From: Lysobacter soyae
Lineage (GTDB): Bacteria > Pseudomonadota > Gammaproteobacteria > Xanthomonadales > Xanthomonadaceae
Assembly: GCF_019551435.1 (NCBI RefSeq)
Contig: NZ_CP080544.1
Coordinates: 1,674,001 to 1,738,000 of the forward strand
DNA: 64,000 bases
Reading direction: 5' to 3'
Of the stretch, positions 51,245 through 61,037 are shown one piece after another (positions within the stretch are counted from its first letter, which is position 1; each line of letters opens with the position of its first letter). The notes under the pieces were generated by a model. The model was not told the DNA's origin. It saw only the letters and a list, made by a program, of their open reading frames with translations, and made no database searches. The position numbers and the translations under genes were made by a program.

Positions 51245-52051
51245 ATGATTCGTACCCGCATCGCACTCTTCGCCGCGCTCAGCGTTTTGCCTTTCAGCGC
51301 CATGGCCCACAAAGCCTGGATCTTGCCATCGCAAACCGTCGTCTCCGGCAACGCGCCCACGGTGACCTTCGACGCGGCGGTCTCGAATGATTTGTTTTAT
51401 TTCAATCATGTTCCGCTGAAACTGGACAACCTCGTAATTACTGCACCCGACGGCAGCACGGTCAACGCAAGCAACACGGCAACCGGAAAATACCGCAGCG
51501 TTTTCGACCTCGAGCTCAAGCAGCAAGGCACCTACCGCATCGGTGTGGTGAACAGCGGCTTGTCGGCATCTTGGGACGAGAACGGCACAGCGAAACGTTG
51601 GCGCGGCAACGCGGCTACCTTCGCCAAGGAAGTGCCGGCCAATGCCAAGGATTTGAAAGTCATCCAATCGGTGGGTCGCGTCGAAACTTTCGTCACCAAC
51701 GGTGCCCCGAATACGACCGCACTGAAGCTGCAGGGTGAAGGCATCGAGCTGGTGCCGGTCACCCATCCGAACGATCTGGTTGCCGGTGAAGAAGCGAAGT
51801 TCAAACTTTTCATTGACGGCAAACCGGCACAAGGTCTGGAAGTGGAAATCATTCGCGGCGCGACACGCTATCGCAATGCCCAAGACGAAATGAAACTCAA
51901 GACCGATGCCAACGGCGAGTTCACCGCACGCTGGAACGACGCCGGCATGTACTGGCTTGAAACCACCTCGCAAGACAAGAAAACCAATGTGCCGCAAGCC
52001 AAGGAACGCCGCTTGAGTTACGTTGCGACGTTCGAAGTTTTGCCGCAATAA
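51245..52051 (+). CDS. DUF4198 periplasmic protein
   Basis: 268 aa. Signal peptide [20 protein letters not shown], mature start [21 protein letters not shown], the DUF4198 N-terminus (first His may bind metal). Two beta-rich domains: about 25-150 ([17 protein letters not shown]) and 160-268 ([36 protein letters not shown], typical Ig/CarboxypepD-like). It may bind iron or nickel at the periplasmic face. Starts 12 bp after the DUF2271 gene, and 3 bp separate it from apbE. Confidence 0.86.
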   Translation: MIRTRIALFAALSVLPFSAMAHKAWILPSQTVVSGNAPTVTFDAAVSNDLFYFNHVPLKLDNLVITAPDGSTVNASNTATGKYRSVFDLELKQQGTYRIGVVNSGLSASWDENGTAKRWRGNAATFAKEVPANAKDLKVIQSVGRVETFVTNGAPNTTALKLQGEGIELVPVTHPNDLVAGEEAKFKLFIDGKPAQGLEVEIIRGATRYRNAQDEMKLKTDANGEFTARWNDAGMYWLETTSQDKKTNVPQAKERRLSYVATFEVLPQ

Positions 52052-52054
52052 AAC

Positions 52055-52996
52055 GTGACAGTAGAGATCGCCTCTCTGGGTGGTGAAACCATGGGTACGA
52101 CTTGGCGCGTACACATGGTGGCACCGCGCAAGGCCGATCTGCGCCAGCAGCATCGCCGCATTGAATCGCTGTTGCAGGGGCTGGTGCAGGAAATGAGCAC
52201 TTGGGAAGCGGATTCGGTGATCAGCCGATTCAATCGCGCCGAGCCCGGCAGCGTGCACCAATTGCCGGCCGACTTTGCACACGTCCTCACTTGCGCCATC
52301 GAGATTGCCGCGCAGTCCGACGGTGCCTTTGACCCGACAGTCGGTGACTTGGTCGGCGTGTGGGGCTTTGGCGCACACGCCCGGCGACCTGATGAGATCG
52401 GCAATCCCCAGGCGGTTGATGCCGCGCGCGTGCATGTCGGCTGGCGCCGGCTCGAACTGCACGACAGTCAGCTGCGTCAACCCGGTGATCTGCAATTGGA
52501 TTTATCGGCGATTGCCAAAGGTCATGCCGCGGATGCGATCACGCGCTCGCTTCAACAGAACGGCATCGACCATGCCTTGGTCGAAGTCGGTGGTGAATTG
52601 CGCGCCAGCGGACTGAAGCCGGACGGTAGTCCTTGGCGGGTCGCCATCGAGGACGCCGTCGACAAAGACTTGCCCCGCGTCGTCGCGTTGCGCGGTCAAG
52701 GGGTTGCCACCAGCGGTGACCGTTGGCACTACAACGACCTGGCGGACCGGCGTATTGCGCATACCTTGGACCCGCGCGAAGGGGCGCCGGTCACGTGCAC
52801 ACCGATGACCGTCACGGTGATTGCCGACTCCGCCATGCTTGCCGACGGTTGGGCCACCGCCATGCGTGTACTCGGGCCCGAACGCGGTGCCCGGCTCGCA
52901 CAAGCGCATGCACTGGCCGTTCGATTCCACTGGTTGGAAAACGACTTGCCGCGCGAACAGATGTCAGAAGCTTTCCAGCTTCTGCTCGCCGCATGA
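52055..52996 (+). CDS. apbE: FAD:protein FMN transferase (ApbE)
   Basis: 313 aa from a GTG at 52055; an internal ATG at 52088 (MGTTWRV) is also possible but trims the start. ApbE motifs are LGGETMGTTWRV, STWEADSVISRFNRAEPGSVHQLP, VGDLVGVWGFGAHAR, DLSAIAKGHAADAI, LVEVGGELRASGLKPDGSPWRVAIED and RRIAHTLDPREGAPV-type (DRRIAHTLDPREG). It transfers FMN from FAD to a Thr/Ser of the target, here probably DUF2271. A classical ApbE is a periplasmic lipoprotein; this one has no clear signal peptide, so its location needs care. Confidence 0.94.
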   Translation: MTVEIASLGGETMGTTWRVHMVAPRKADLRQQHRRIESLLQGLVQEMSTWEADSVISRFNRAEPGSVHQLPADFAHVLTCAIEIAAQSDGAFDPTVGDLVGVWGFGAHARRPDEIGNPQAVDAARVHVGWRRLELHDSQLRQPGDLQLDLSAIAKGHAADAITRSLQQNGIDHALVEVGGELRASGLKPDGSPWRVAIEDAVDKDLPRVVALRGQGVATSGDRWHYNDLADRRIAHTLDPREGAPVTCTPMTVTVIADSAMLADGWATAMRVLGPERGARLAQAHALAVRFHWLENDLPREQMSEAFQLLLAA

Positions 52997-54462
52997 TTAC
53001 GACCGCACCACGAACCGGTACCGTCTCTGCCTTTGGCCAGCTGCTGATCGGCGCGCTGTTGTTGGGTCTGGCCGTTTGGTTTTGGCACTTGCAAGGCAGG
53101 CCTTGGCCGACGATGACCCGCTCGCGCCCCGCACAGTGGACGGCACTGCTGGGCATCATCGCGTTCACGGCGATATCCGCGCCTGCCCTGTATTCGCGTC
53201 GCCATAAGAACGTTGTTAGCGAGCACAACCCGGCCGGCGCGCTTTGGCATGTTTTTCATGCCAGCCAAACCGGCTTCGCACTCGAGTTGGCGGCCCGCAC
53301 TGTTTCCCTGCTAAGGGGCGCCGGTCATGCGGCGGCGCTTTACCCGCTCAATGCGTTTGACGGTGAACGTTTTGCCGAATCGCGCTGTTTGTTTTTGGTC
53401 AGCACCACCGGTGAAGGCGACCCACCGGATCCCGCCTTGGCCTTCGTGCAACACGCCATGCGCGCGCCCCGGGCACTGCAGGGCATCGAATACGGGATTC
53501 TGGCCTTGGGCGACCGCAGTTATGCGCACTATTGCGCCTTCGGACACGCCTTGGATCGGTGGCTGGCGGCGTCGGGTGCCATGCCGATGTTCGATTTGGT
53601 CGAAGTCGACAATGCCGCGGCACCCGCGCTGCAAGCATGGCAAGCGCACATCGCCGCGCAAACCCACACCGAACAGCAAGACGCGTTTGCGCGTGCGCCC
53701 CTGCAAGCATTGGCTTTGTCCGAGCGCGTGCACGTCAATCCCGGCAGCGCAAGCGCTGCAGCTTTTGAACTGAACCTCGCGCCGGTGCAGCCGGGCATCG
53801 AATGGCAAGCCGGCGATATCGCCGAGATTCGCATCGGCCCGGCGGATGCCGATGCCGACATTTACCGCGAGTATTCCATTGCCAGCCTGCCCGTCGAAGG
53901 CCGTCTCTCGCTGCTGGTCCGGATGATGCACACACCTGATGGCAAACCCGGTCTTGGTAGCGGCTGGCTTTGCCAACAAACCAAGCCCGGCGATGACATT
54001 CAACTGCGTATTCGCCGCAACCCGAATTTTCATACGCCTGACGGTGATGTTCCGTTGATCTTGATCGGTAACGGCACCGGGATCGCCGGATTACGCGCAC
54101 ATCTCCGCGCCCGGATCGGTGCGAAGCGGCATCGCAACTGGGTGTTGTTTGGTGAACGCAAACGCGCCCATGACCGTTTCTACGACCGGGATTTGGCGAC
54201 GTGGTTGAATGAAGGCGCCATTGCGCATTTGGATCGTGTCTATTCGCGCGATGCGGATTCACCCCATCGCTACGTGCAAGACGCACTGGCCGCCAACGCC
54301 GATCGTTTGCGCCAATGGATGGACGAGGGCGCCGTGATCATGGTCTGCGGCAGTCGGGAAGGCATGGCGCCCGGTGTTGACCAAGTGCTGCGCGATACGT
54401 TGGGAGATGCCGCCGTCGATGCCTTAATGGCCGATGGCCGCTATCGTCGCGATGTCTATTGA
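52993..54462 (+). CDS. Membrane-anchored flavodoxin/ferredoxin-NADP reductase fusion
   Basis: 489 aa from the ATG at 52993, overlapping apbE by 4 bp. Two N-terminal spans (FGQLLIGALLLGLAVWFWHL; WTALLGIIAFTAISAPALY). The flavodoxin-like FMN domain (about 80-215) contains ASQTGFALELAARTVSLL, VSTTGEGDPPD and LGDRSYAHYC. The FNR-like domain (about 255-489) has YREYSIASLP, GSGWLCQQ, IGNGTGIAGLRA, WVLFGERKR and MVCGSREGMAPGVD with a C-terminal Tyr (DVY). It resembles CysJ/P450-reductase type. It probably takes electrons from NAD(P)H and gives them to PepSY and the periplasmic flavoprotein. Confidence 0.9.
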   Translation: MITTAPRTGTVSAFGQLLIGALLLGLAVWFWHLQGRPWPTMTRSRPAQWTALLGIIAFTAISAPALYSRRHKNVVSEHNPAGALWHVFHASQTGFALELAARTVSLLRGAGHAAALYPLNAFDGERFAESRCLFLVSTTGEGDPPDPALAFVQHAMRAPRALQGIEYGILALGDRSYAHYCAFGHALDRWLAASGAMPMFDLVEVDNAAAPALQAWQAHIAAQTHTEQQDAFARAPLQALALSERVHVNPGSASAAAFELNLAPVQPGIEWQAGDIAEIRIGPADADADIYREYSIASLPVEGRLSLLVRMMHTPDGKPGLGSGWLCQQTKPGDDIQLRIRRNPNFHTPDGDVPLILIGNGTGIAGLRAHLRARIGAKRHRNWVLFGERKRAHDRFYDRDLATWLNEGAIAHLDRVYSRDADSPHRYVQDALAANADRLRQWMDEGAVIMVCGSREGMAPGVDQVLRDTLGDAAVDALMADGRYRRDVY

Positions 54463-54463
54463 T

Positions 54464-55057
54464 TCAAGACGCGACCTGATCGCCCGCAGGGCGTAAACGC
54501 GCGACAAAAACAGTGCCGGCGCCCTCCATTCGCAACTTGCTGCGTTCGCCACCACGCACACAGAGCGTGTCGCCACGCCCTAAAGACGCACCGGCATCGG
54601 TCAGCGTCAGCGAACCGGCAGCAACGTGCACGATCCAGGTTTCCTGCGGCGCTTGGCACAACAGCCAACTGCCCACCACCGGTCGCACATCGAAATCGGC
54701 CGCCAAATGCGAGCGACGCCACATCAAATTGAAATCCCGCGTCGCACCGTCGGTCGGTCGTCCGGTCAATGCGGCTTCTCCCTCGAATCGCGCAAAGCCA
54801 AACGGCGGCGTCAACGCGACGCGACGACCGTCGTCGAAATCCAAGGCGATCCCCTCGCCTTCCAACAGAACAAGAATGCGATCAATGCCGGGAAATTCGG
54901 AGAACGGTGCCGTGGCCACCACATCGGCGATGGATATGCGCCAATCCCAAGCATCGCCACTGCCATCACGGGCGATCTCTCGTGTCGTACCGGCGCCATT
55001 TTTCCATGGCTGCGCGATGAGCTCGTCGAAACGAATGATGTCGAAACCGGTGGTCAT
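54464..55057 (-). CDS. HutD/Ves-family protein
   Basis: 197 aa. Cupin-like HutD fold: FDELIAQPWKNGAGTTREIARDG, WDWRISIADVVATAPFSEFPGIDRILVLLEGEGIALDF, RFEGEAALTGRPTDGATRDFNLMWRR. Proteins of this family are linked to histidine use (hutD) or cold response (ves); the function is unresolved. No hut gene is near. It is convergent with the flavodoxin reductase, with only 1 bp between the two stops, and 9 bp downstream of the ComEA-like gene. Confidence 0.86.
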   Translation of the reverse strand: MTTGFDIIRFDELIAQPWKNGAGTTREIARDGSGDAWDWRISIADVVATAPFSEFPGIDRILVLLEGEGIALDFDDGRRVALTPPFGFARFEGEAALTGRPTDGATRDFNLMWRRSHLAADFDVRPVVGSWLLCQAPQETWIVHVAAGSLTLTDAGASLGRGDTLCVRGGERSKLRMEGAGTVFVARLRPAGDQVAS

Positions 55058-55066
55058 GCGCGAAGT

Positions 55067-55387
55067 CTAACGCGGTACGCGACGCCACTCCGGATCGCGC
55101 GTCTGCGCGGGCTTGCTCGCGACGGTGATACGGGCCCGATTTTTTTCCAGCGTCTTGGCGCCGATGCCTTTGACTTCCGCGAGGTCTTCAATGCGCTTGA
55201 ACGGCCCGTTGGCCTCGCGGAAGGCGACGATCGCAGCGGCCTTGGCCGGGCCCACATTCAACAAAACGCGATCCAAGGTCGCCACGTCGGCGAGGTTGAT
55301 ATCGACGGTTTCGTCGGCCAACACCCGACCGCTGACACACATCAGCAGGCAGAGCGCCGCAGCACGCAGAAAGTTCAGATAAAACAT
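55067..55387 (-). CDS. ComEA-type helix-hairpin-helix DNA-binding protein
   Basis: 106 aa. Signal peptide FYLNFLRAAALCLLMCVSGRVLA, then VDINLADVATLDRVLLNVGPAKAAAIVAFREANGPFKRIEDLAEVKGIGAKTLEKNRARIT, the duplicated HhH of ComEA. It would bind incoming DNA in the periplasm during natural transformation. The usual longer ComEA has a membrane anchor and linker; this short exported form is typical of gammaproteobacteria. Confidence 0.92.
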   Translation of the reverse strand: MFYLNFLRAAALCLLMCVSGRVLADETVDINLADVATLDRVLLNVGPAKAAAIVAFREANGPFKRIEDLAEVKGIGAKTLEKNRARITVASKPAQTRDPEWRRVPR

Positions 55388-55537
55388 GCGAATCCTTTAC
55401 AAGGCAGGAAGCCCAGTCTCGCGAGTCCGCCGGTTTGACACCTTCCGTATACCCCTAATTTCAGGTAGGTGATCTCCGCACTGATCCGCACCTAACACTA
55501 CGCGGGCTAAAATCGATGCTTGGATACAGGAGCCATC

Positions 55538-57037
<1,500 letters not shown>

Positions 57038-57090
57038 ACGAATTTAGGTACTATGGGGACTCAACCCCTTGGCTTTCTGGAGATAGATAC

Positions 57091-57348
57091 ATGTTCGCAT
57101 CGTGGATCGGTTACATCGTCGGTGGTCTGGTTATCGGTATTCTCGCGCGCTGGATCAAACCGGGTGCAGACCCGATGGGCTGGATCCTGACCATCGTCCT
57201 CGGTATTCTCGGTGCATTGGCCGGTGGCTATTTGAGCCAAACAATGGGCATCACCAACACCTTGGTGCAATGGGCCCTTGCCATCGTTCTCGCCATCGTC
57301 CTGTTGTTCATTTATGAAATGATCCGCAAGCCGAAAACGCGCGTTTGA
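57091..57348 (+). CDS. GlsB/YeaQ/YmgE-family small membrane protein
   Basis: 85 aa from the ATG at 57091, with AGGAG-like GGAGATAG upstream; an upstream in-frame start is unsupported. Three hydrophobic segments: WIGYIVGGLVIGILARWI, MGWILTIVLGILGALAGGYL and LVQWALAIVLAIVLLFIYEMI, with RWIKPGADPMGW between the first two. Family associated with general stress and transglycosylase-associated protein, mechanism unknown. A strong terminator follows 22 bp later. Confidence 0.92.
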   Translation: MFASWIGYIVGGLVIGILARWIKPGADPMGWILTIVLGILGALAGGYLSQTMGITNTLVQWALAIVLAIVLLFIYEMIRKPKTRV

Positions 57349-57370
57349 TCCCGACTGACAAGTGTTGCCA

Positions 57371-57402
57371 CAGAACCCCGGCTTGCCGGGGTTCTGTTTT
57401 TC
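57371..57402 (+). terminator. Rho-independent terminator after the GlsB-like gene
   Basis: Perfect 11-bp stem CAGAACCCCGG/CCGGGGTTCTG with loop CTTG, followed by TTTTT. It separates the GlsB-like gene from amgK, whose start lies 7 bp downstream. Confidence 0.95.
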
Positions 57403-57408
57403 CGGACA

Positions 57409-58443
57409 ATGTTTTCCATGACTGACTCAATCGACGACATTCGCGCTGCAGAACGCCTGGCTTGGGCACGTGAGGCATTGCAAGACGGTGACATCGGGCT
57501 GGAGCGCGCCTCCACCGACGCCGGCTTCCGCAGCTATTGGCGCACGACCGCCTTATCGCCCTCGCGCATCATCATGGATTCGCCGACTGACAAGGAAGAT
57601 GTGCGACCGTGGTTGCGCATGCGCGACATTTTGGAAGCGGCAGGTGTGCGCGTGCCGGGTTTGCTGGCACAGGACACCACACAGGGTTTTCTGCTGTTGG
57701 AAGATCTGGGCGCGAACACCTATTTGCACGACATCGACGCACACAATGCGGATGCTTTCTTCGACGCCGCCATGATGCAGTTGATCAAGCTGCAAAAAGC
57801 TACGCCACCCGACGACTTGCCACAGTACGACGACGAGATGCTCGGTCGTGAGCTTCGGTTGTTCGACACTTGGTTCTGCGGCACGCACCTCGGCTTGAGT
57901 TTGGATTGCGGCGAGATGGAGATGCTCGACGCGGCCTATCGTTTCTTGATCAACAACGCCTTGGCACAGAACACCGTTCTGGTGCACCGCGACTTCATGC
58001 CGCGCAATTTGATGCAAGCTGAAAACGGACCCGCAGTACTCGATTTTCAAGACGCGGTAGTCGGCCCGATTGCCTACGATGCGTTGTCGCTGTTCAAAGA
58101 CGCTTTCCTCAGTTGGCCGACTGAACGCGTCGACACCTGGCTGCAGCGCTACCACGCCATGGCGGATGCCGAAGGTCTGCCGGTACCTGCGCTTGACGCC
58201 TTCATCCGCGACGCGGAGCTCATCGGTGTGCAACGTCACTTGAAAGTGATCGGCATTTTCGCGCGTTTGCATCATCGCGATTTCAAGCCGAAATACTTGA
58301 CCGATGTGCCGCGGTTTTTTCATTACCTCGACGCGGTGTTGCCGAAGTATCCCGAGCTTTCCGCACTGCAATCCTTCATCGACACGCGCATCAAACCGGC
58401 CATGGCGGCGCTGGAAGCCAAGCAAACGGACGCACCGGCGTGA
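57409..58443 (+). CDS. amgK: N-acetylmuramate/N-acetylglucosamine kinase (AmgK)
   Basis: 344 aa (an ATG at 57418 would drop 3 residues). Aminoglycoside-phosphotransferase fold: GLERASTDAGFRSYWR, GFLLLEDLGANTYLHDI, the catalytic loop VLVHRDFMPRNLM (HRDxxxxN near 197) and the Mg2+ motif VLDFQDAVVGPIAYDALSLFKDA. In the Pseudomonas-type pathway it phosphorylates anomeric C1 of MurNAc (and GlcNAc). The next gene, murU, overlaps its stop and activates the product, so the assignment is strengthened by context. Confidence 0.92.
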   Translation: MFSMTDSIDDIRAAERLAWAREALQDGDIGLERASTDAGFRSYWRTTALSPSRIIMDSPTDKEDVRPWLRMRDILEAAGVRVPGLLAQDTTQGFLLLEDLGANTYLHDIDAHNADAFFDAAMMQLIKLQKATPPDDLPQYDDEMLGRELRLFDTWFCGTHLGLSLDCGEMEMLDAAYRFLINNALAQNTVLVHRDFMPRNLMQAENGPAVLDFQDAVVGPIAYDALSLFKDAFLSWPTERVDTWLQRYHAMADAEGLPVPALDAFIRDAELIGVQRHLKVIGIFARLHHRDFKPKYLTDVPRFFHYLDAVLPKYPELSALQSFIDTRIKPAMAALEAKQTDAPA

Positions 58444-59162
58444 GCACACCGGCCGCACTGATTTTTGCGGCGGGTCTTGGCGAACGTATGCGCCCGTTGA
58501 CCGACCACACGCCCAAGCCCTTGCTGGAGGTCGGCGGCAAACCCTTGGTCGTTTGGCATTTGGAAAACCTGGCACGCGCGGGTGTCAAACACGTGGTATT
58601 GAATACGTCTTGGTTGGCCGAACAGTTCGAACCGACACTCGGTGACGGCAGTCGCTGGAACCTGACGCTCAGCTACGTCTATGAAGGCGGTGTTCCGCTG
58701 GAAACCGGCGGCGGTATGCACAATGCCTTGCGCGTTCTGCAAGACGCGCAGTCGCCGGAGGCGGCATTCATCGCGGTCAACGGCGATGTCTGGACAGACT
58801 TCGAATTCTCACGGTTACCTGCGCAACCACGCGGCGCCGCACACTTGGTGTTGGTCGATAATCCGGTGCAGCACCCCGGCGGAGACTTCGCTTTGGATGC
58901 TGACCATCATGTGCATCCGACCGGGGCGGAAACGCTCACGTTTTCAGGGATCGGCGTTTATACGCCGAATATTCTGGAAAACTGGAGAGCTGTCATCGGC
59001 GATGCAGCGGGCAGCCGCGAAACACCGCCTCGATTCAAACTGGCGCCGCTCTTACGACACGCCATGCAACACGGTCGTGTCACCGGCGAACACCACCGCG
59101 GACATTGGACCGACGTCGGGACACCCGACCGTCTGGCCGCGCTCGACATCGCGCTGCGTTGA
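58440..59162 (+). CDS. murU: N-acetylmuramate alpha-1-phosphate uridylyltransferase (MurU)
   Basis: 240 aa from a GTG overlapping the amgK stop. Nucleotidyltransferase fold: ALIFAAGLGERMRPLTDHTPKPLLEVGGKPLVVWHLENL, LETGGGMHNAL, AFIAVNGDVWTDFEF, and the C-terminal FKLAPLLRHAMQHGRVTGEHHRGHWTDVGTPDRL. Makes UDP-MurNAc from MurNAc-1-P, bypassing MurA/MurB and hence fosfomycin-sensitive synthesis. Together with AmgK it completes the MurNAc salvage route seen in Pseudomonas and Caulobacter. Confidence 0.95.
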   Translation: MSTPAALIFAAGLGERMRPLTDHTPKPLLEVGGKPLVVWHLENLARAGVKHVVLNTSWLAEQFEPTLGDGSRWNLTLSYVYEGGVPLETGGGMHNALRVLQDAQSPEAAFIAVNGDVWTDFEFSRLPAQPRGAAHLVLVDNPVQHPGGDFALDADHHVHPTGAETLTFSGIGVYTPNILENWRAVIGDAAGSRETPPRFKLAPLLRHAMQHGRVTGEHHRGHWTDVGTPDRLAALDIALR

Positions 59163-59166
59163 TGCC

Positions 59167-59877
59167 TTAAGCGCCCGATTGCTCGGGAAAGATGTCGCGC
59201 AAAAAGGGAATGGTGATTTTCCGATGCGCCGCCAACGACGCCGCGTCAATCACGTCAATCGCCGCGATCAACGCACGCGCGTCGCGGTCGAACCGTCGCA
59301 ACATCCACTGCACGGCGGCATCCTCCATCTCCATGCCGCGTGCGGCGGCAGCGGCTTGCAACATCTGTGCGCGCCCGGCATCGTCCAACGCGCGCATCAC
59401 CACGTGCTCACACTGCGCCAAGCGCGAACGCAAATCGGGCAAGACAAACGTCGTTTCTTGCACCGGTTTCGATAGCGAATAGACGATGTTCGCTTTCGCA
59501 TCCGTCATCGCGTTGTGGAAGTGGAACAGCGCCTCTTCATCGGGGTAGCCACCCAATACCGAGTCCGGATGATCGACGCACACCAACGCATGTGACTGCT
59601 GCATCGGCAGCACCTGCGCCAACGCACCGCGCAATGGTGTCACTGACAGGTAAGCCGCAGAAAGGCCGGCACGACGCGCATGCGCCACCATCGCCATCAA
59701 GACATGCGTCTTCCCGGACCCAACCGGACCACTGACACAAAGATGGGTGTGAGACTTGCCCTCGGCAATCGCTTCCAGACGCGCGCGCAACCCATCATCC
59801 AGCCCGATCAACGCATCAAAACCGATGTCGCGCGCCGATCCGAGTGCCAGTGGCAACTGCGGAATACCTGAATTCAT
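59167..59877 (-). CDS. hda: DnaA regulatory inactivator Hda
   Basis: 236 aa DnaA-like AAA+ protein without the DNA-binding domain IV. N-terminal clamp-binding motif is QLPLAL (residues 6-11). Walker A CVSGPVGSGKTHVL (near 47), ALVCVDHPDSVLG and PDLRSRLAQCEHVV (sensor) follow. It works with the DNA-loaded clamp to hydrolyse DnaA-ATP. It overlaps the PerM-like gene by 4 bp and is convergent with murU. Confidence 0.93.
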   Translation of the reverse strand: MNSGIPQLPLALGSARDIGFDALIGLDDGLRARLEAIAEGKSHTHLCVSGPVGSGKTHVLMAMVAHARRAGLSAAYLSVTPLRGALAQVLPMQQSHALVCVDHPDSVLGGYPDEEALFHFHNAMTDAKANIVYSLSKPVQETTFVLPDLRSRLAQCEHVVMRALDDAGRAQMLQAAAAARGMEMEDAAVQWMLRRFDRDARALIAAIDVIDAASLAAHRKITIPFLRDIFPEQSGA

Positions 59878-61037
59878 GTCAGGCCGTCTTGCGATTCCGG
59901 CAACGCCGCGTCATCGATGATGATGACGGGCTTGTCATGAAACTGCTCGCCGCCATAGAGCTTGCTGGCGGTGTAACGTTCGCGGGCATAACGCAGCAAG
60001 ACATTCGCCACCGCTGCCACCGGCAAGGCGATCAACATGCCAAGGAACCCGAACAATTGCCCGCCGGCCATCACCGCGAAGATCACTGCGACCGGATGCA
60101 GGCCGATACGATTACCGACGAGCTTTGGCGTCAACCAATAGCTTTCGATGACCTGGCCCACAGCAAACACCACGGCAACGCCGGCGATGTGTTGCCAATC
60201 ACCGAACTGCACCAACGCGGCAATGCTGCCCAACACGATGATGGTGGCAGGACCGAGGTACGGCACAAAAGTGAAAAGGCCGCCCAACAGGCCGATCAGG
60301 ATGCCGAGTTCCAGCCCGACCAAACGCAGCCCGACCGCGTACAACAGCGCGAGCACCAACATCACCAGAAGTTGACCGCGCAGAAATTCCCGCAGCATTT
60401 GGCTCGATTCCGACGCCAAGCGATGCACCGTTTCAATATGATCGCGCGGCACCAATGACTCGACACGCCCGACAAACAAATCCCAATCACGCAGGAAGAA
60501 GAACGTGAGCACAGGAATCAAAACGACGTTCGCTGCCATCGCCAGCAAGGCGAAACCCGACTTGCTCACATAGGAAAGCACTTGGCTCGCGAAATCGCCG
60601 GCCTGGCTCCAATGCGAACGCACCAGTTCGAACAAATTGTCCGGATCCAGATACCCGGAAATGTTGAGGTGGAGGCGGTGCTCGATGGCCGGCACCAAGG
60701 TCCCGAGCACCCAATCGCGGTATTTCGGTAAGGACTCGATCAGCGTCACGATCTGGCGCTCGATCATCGGCACCAAGACCAGCAAGCCGATCAAGGCGAC
60801 CGTGGACATCATCGCGAACACAATGATCACCGCAGTATTGCGCGACAAACCGCGCGCCTCGAGGCGATCGGCCAACGGATCGCCCATCCAACCCAGAAGC
60901 GCCGCAACAGCGAATGGCGTCAATACCGGTGCCAGCAACCACAACACCCAGAGTGCGAAAAACGCGACGGCAGCCCACTGCAATCGCCTGAAAAACGTGG
61001 CGATGTCATCCAAGGCGATACGGGAATCCTGCGTCAT
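59874..61037 (-). CDS. AI-2E/PerM-family membrane protein
   Basis: 387 aa, about 8 hydrophobic segments, UPF0118 fold: LLAPVLTPFAVAALLGWMGDPLADRLEARGLSRNTAVIIVFAMM, RGQLLVMLVLALLYAVGLRLVGLELGILIGLLGGLFTFVPYLGP and LVGNRIGLHPVAVIFAVMAGGQLFGFLGMLIALPVAAVANVLL. Members include possible permeases and Na+/H+ or AI-2 exporters; the substrate is unknown. Coupled by 4-bp overlaps to hda downstream and DUF2066 upstream, an order common in xanthomonads. Confidence 0.9.
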   Translation of the reverse strand: MTQDSRIALDDIATFFRRLQWAAVAFFALWVLWLLAPVLTPFAVAALLGWMGDPLADRLEARGLSRNTAVIIVFAMMSTVALIGLLVLVPMIERQIVTLIESLPKYRDWVLGTLVPAIEHRLHLNISGYLDPDNLFELVRSHWSQAGDFASQVLSYVSKSGFALLAMAANVVLIPVLTFFFLRDWDLFVGRVESLVPRDHIETVHRLASESSQMLREFLRGQLLVMLVLALLYAVGLRLVGLELGILIGLLGGLFTFVPYLGPATIIVLGSIAALVQFGDWQHIAGVAVVFAVGQVIESYWLTPKLVGNRIGLHPVAVIFAVMAGGQLFGFLGMLIALPVAAVANVLLRYARERYTASKLYGGEQFHDKPVIIIDDAALPESQDGLT

